64,000 nucleotides of DNA from Paucibacter sp. PLA-PC-4 (lineage in GTDB: Bacteria; Pseudomonadota; Gammaproteobacteria; Burkholderiales; Burkholderiaceae_C). The stretch lies in assembly GCF_026241155.1 (NCBI RefSeq), contig NZ_JAPFGP010000009.1, positions 1-64,000 of the forward strand, given 5' to 3'. Under the pieces are notes generated by a model. It saw only the letters and a program-made list of their open reading frames with translations, made no database searches and had not been told where the DNA came from. The first letter of the stretch is position 1. The number at the start of each line of letters is the position of its first letter. The position numbers and the translations under genes were made by a program. Shown here one piece after another: positions 62,363-64,000 of the stretch.

Positions 62363-63287
62363 GCAGCTCGCGCAGCCAGCGCTGGCCCGGATCCAGCTCG
62401 TGGCGGGCGTGCCAGACCTGGCTGATATCGATGCCGACCAGTTCGAAAGGCAGCACCCGGCTGGCCAGCTGAGGCAGGAAGCCGGCGGCTGGCACGAAGC
62501 TGCTGGGCAGCACGGTCAGCAGCTCGGACTGGCGCACCGTCAGGCCGGCGGTGAAATAGCTGTTGACCGTCATCACGACCTCGCGCTCGCGGCCGATCAG
62601 AGCCAGCGCATCGTCGACGAAGCCGCGCGCGCGGCCGGCAAAGCTGACGCGCAGATGCTGGGCCTGGCAGTAGGCGTCCAGCGTCAGCGCGCCGGGCGCG
62701 GCCAGTGGGTGATCGCCGCGCATCACGCAGATGTACTCGGTGGCGTAGAGCGGCGCCAGCCGTATCAGCTCGGCCTCGCCTTGAGAGGCCAGCAGGCCCG
62801 GCAGCTCGGGAAAGAAACCGACCGCGACATCGGCCCGGCCCTGTTCCAGCATCTCGCGAGGGTCGCGCGAGGTCAGCGGCACGATCCGCAGCGCCACCCG
62901 GATGCCCTCGCGCTGAAAGCGTTTGGCCAGCGCCGGCACGAACAGCGCCGCGGTCGCGTCGGCCATCGCCAGCGTGAAGGCACTGCCAGGCTCGCGGGGA
63001 TCGAAGGTCTGGGGCTCAAAGGCGCGCTGCAGATGGCCCAGCGCGGTGCGCACGATGGGCCACAGCACCTCGGCATGCTCGGTAGGCACCATGCCCGAGG
63101 AGCTCGGGATGAACAGCTCCTCGTTGGTGGCCTCGCGCAGGCGCCGCAAGGCATTGCTGACCGCCGGCTGGGTGATGGACAGCCGCGCGGCAGCCCGGGT
63201 CACATTGCGCTCTTCCATCACCACATCGAATACCCGCAACAGGTTCAGATCCAGGGTACGGAAGTTCAGGGGGCGTGGATTCGACAT
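62298..63287 (-). CDS. LysR family transcriptional regulator (second)
   Basis: A 329-residue LTTR. Its N-terminal HTH reads LDLNLLRVFDVVMEERNVTRAAARLSITQPAVSNALRRL, followed by a NodD/LinR-like C-terminal domain (FTLAMADATAALFVPALAKRF, VGFFPELPG). It is convergent with the preceding LysR gene, overlapping it by 65 bases, and divergent from a small hypothetical gene. The target is unknown. Confidence 0.92.
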   Translation of the reverse strand: MSNPRPLNFRTLDLNLLRVFDVVMEERNVTRAAARLSITQPAVSNALRRLREATNEELFIPSSSGMVPTEHAEVLWPIVRTALGHLQRAFEPQTFDPREPGSAFTLAMADATAALFVPALAKRFQREGIRVALRIVPLTSRDPREMLEQGRADVAVGFFPELPGLLASQGEAELIRLAPLYATEYICVMRGDHPLAAPGALTLDAYCQAQHLRVSFAGRARGFVDDALALIGREREVVMTVNSYFTAGLTVRQSELLTVLPSSFVPAAGFLPQLASRVLPFELVGIDISQVWHARHELDPGQRWLRELLNAAAQEIAQAAPGPGTGPRT

Positions 63288-63435
63288 GTCCGGATGCTAA
63301 ATCCATCACGGGTCATTCGCGACAGTGATACCGCGATTCGGATTCGCAATTGGCGGGTTCTACGTAAAAACCGCAATATCCCACCCATGGATACGGAGCG
63401 CTTGTGCTCTGTCCATACGCAAGAAGGGAAACACC

Positions 63436-63678
63436 ATGTCCACCACCAGCCTCAACCTCCCGCTTCATGTGATGCCGTCCGACGTCGCCCGCGCCAACAG
63501 CGCCCAGGCTTCCGGAGCCCGCCTGATCGCGGCCGGATCGGCGGTGTGGCGCTTCCTGAGCGCCATCGGCGAAGCCCGCGGTCGCCAGACCATCGAAGAG
63601 CTCATCAAGAGCACCGAGATCACCCGCCCCGAGCTGTCGGCCGCGCTGCGCCGCGCCAACAACGGCAACTGGTCCTGA
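63436..63678 (+). CDS. Small hypothetical protein
   Basis: An 80-residue soluble protein (SAVWRFLSAIGEARGRQTIEELIKS; ends LRRANNGNWS). AAGGG 6 bases upstream supports the ATG. A leader hairpin is formed by ATGGA/TCCAT with an inner GAGC/GCTC stem (63387-63416). I do not recognise the family; the helical, charged sequence suggests a small cytoplasmic protein. It is divergent from a LysR regulator. Confidence 0.6.
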   Translation: MSTTSLNLPLHVMPSDVARANSAQASGARLIAAGSAVWRFLSAIGEARGRQTIEELIKSTEITRPELSAALRRANNGNWS

Positions 63679-63681
63679 GCC

Positions 63682-64000
63682 TCAGCGCCTCACGCCTTGC
63701 AGCACATGGTCCAGCAGGGCCGTGCTGCAGGCCTGAACGGATGCGGTTTCGGTGTCCAGTGTCAAGGAGGGTGCCTCGGGCGCCTCATAGGGCGCCGAGA
63801 TGCCGGTGAACTGCGGGATCTGGCCACTGTTGGCCTTCTTGTAGAGGCCCTTCACATCGCGGGCCTGGCACACCGCCAGCGGGCAGCGAACAAAGACCTC
63901 GACAAACTGCTGCGCCCCGACGATGTTGCGCACCATCGCGCGATCGCTGCGCAGCGGCGAGATGAACGCGGCAATCACCAGTTGCCCCTGCTCCAGCAGC
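63682..64000 (-). CDS. cysC: Adenylylsulfate (APS) kinase, C-terminal part only
   Basis: The 3' end of a gene running off the window's right edge; 106 codons including the stop are visible. VIAAFISPLRSDRAMVRNIVG, FVEVFVRCPLAVCQARDVKGLYKKA and FTGISAPYEAPEAPSLTLDT match the C-terminal half of APS kinase, which phosphorylates adenylyl sulfate to PAPS in sulfate activation. The P-loop is outside the window, so a fused CysN-CysC cannot be excluded. The gene overlaps nothing and ends 3 bases after the small hypothetical gene's stop. Confidence 0.9.
   Translation of the reverse strand, partial: LLEQGQLVIAAFISPLRSDRAMVRNIVGAQQFVEVFVRCPLAVCQARDVKGLYKKANSGQIPQFTGISAPYEAPEAPSLTLDTETASVQACSTALLDHVLQGVRR

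Overview
The window looks like chromosomal DNA of a high-GC betaproteobacterium of the order Burkholderiales, probably the Rubrivivax/Leptothrix/Roseateles side. This is inferred from the queG-tsaE-amiC, mutL and rluF-miaA housekeeping set, a Bug-type solute receptor, a PEP-CTERM protein, MutL with the nuclease-type C-terminus, and the uniformly GC-rich codon use. No database search was possible. No rRNA, tRNA, CRISPR array, insertion sequence or prophage was recognised.

Layout. 0.2-6.5 kb: Bug receptor, chalcone-isomerase-like protein, AEC transporter, queG, tsaE-amiC, DedA protein. 6.5-17.2 kb: mutL, then a long same-strand run: RluF-like pseudouridine synthase, Bcr/CflA-type MFS exporter, miaA, and an AttEFGH-like set (ATPase, fused permease, CPBP protease, secreted lipocalin-like hydrolase). 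17.2-25.8 kb: diguanylate cyclase, then a czc/cus-type heavy-metal RND efflux operon with three His-rich small periplasmic proteins, and an AraC regulator. 25.9-34.6 kb: DMT exporter, chemoreceptor, MsbA-like ABC exporter, DUF599 protein, pirin with divergent LysR regulator, gluQRS, tandem FKBP. 34.6-39.0 kb: PEP-CTERM protein, large winged-helix/P-loop regulator, LysE exporter. 39.4-43.8 kb: a cobalamin riboswitch heading a TonB receptor / PepSY membrane protein / [2Fe-2S] ferredoxin operon. 43.9-48.7 kb: a kleisin-KITE-SMC operon (MksFEB or Wadjet JetABC type) without a recognisable fourth nuclease gene. 49-54 kb: a probable compensated-frameshift DUF1801 gene, a PLP trans-sulfuration enzyme, a lectin-like lipoprotein, a YnfA-type protein, and an OhrR-like regulator with a periplasmic haloperoxidase-like hydrolase sharing an operator palindrome. 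54-64 kb: S9 peptidase, DUF3014/DUF6279 pair, an orphan phage-tail-tube-like protein, a PD40/SnoaL-like protein, an epimerase, two LysR regulators, a small hypothetical protein, and the 3' end of an APS kinase gene.

The three points of most interest are the condensin-like operon lacking JetD, the B12-riboswitch operon joining an outer-membrane receptor to a putative inner-membrane reductase and a ferredoxin, and the orphan tail-tube-like protein. Across the window, many genes have a -10-like hexamer 6-8 bases before the start codon, which suggests that leaderless mRNAs are common in this genome.
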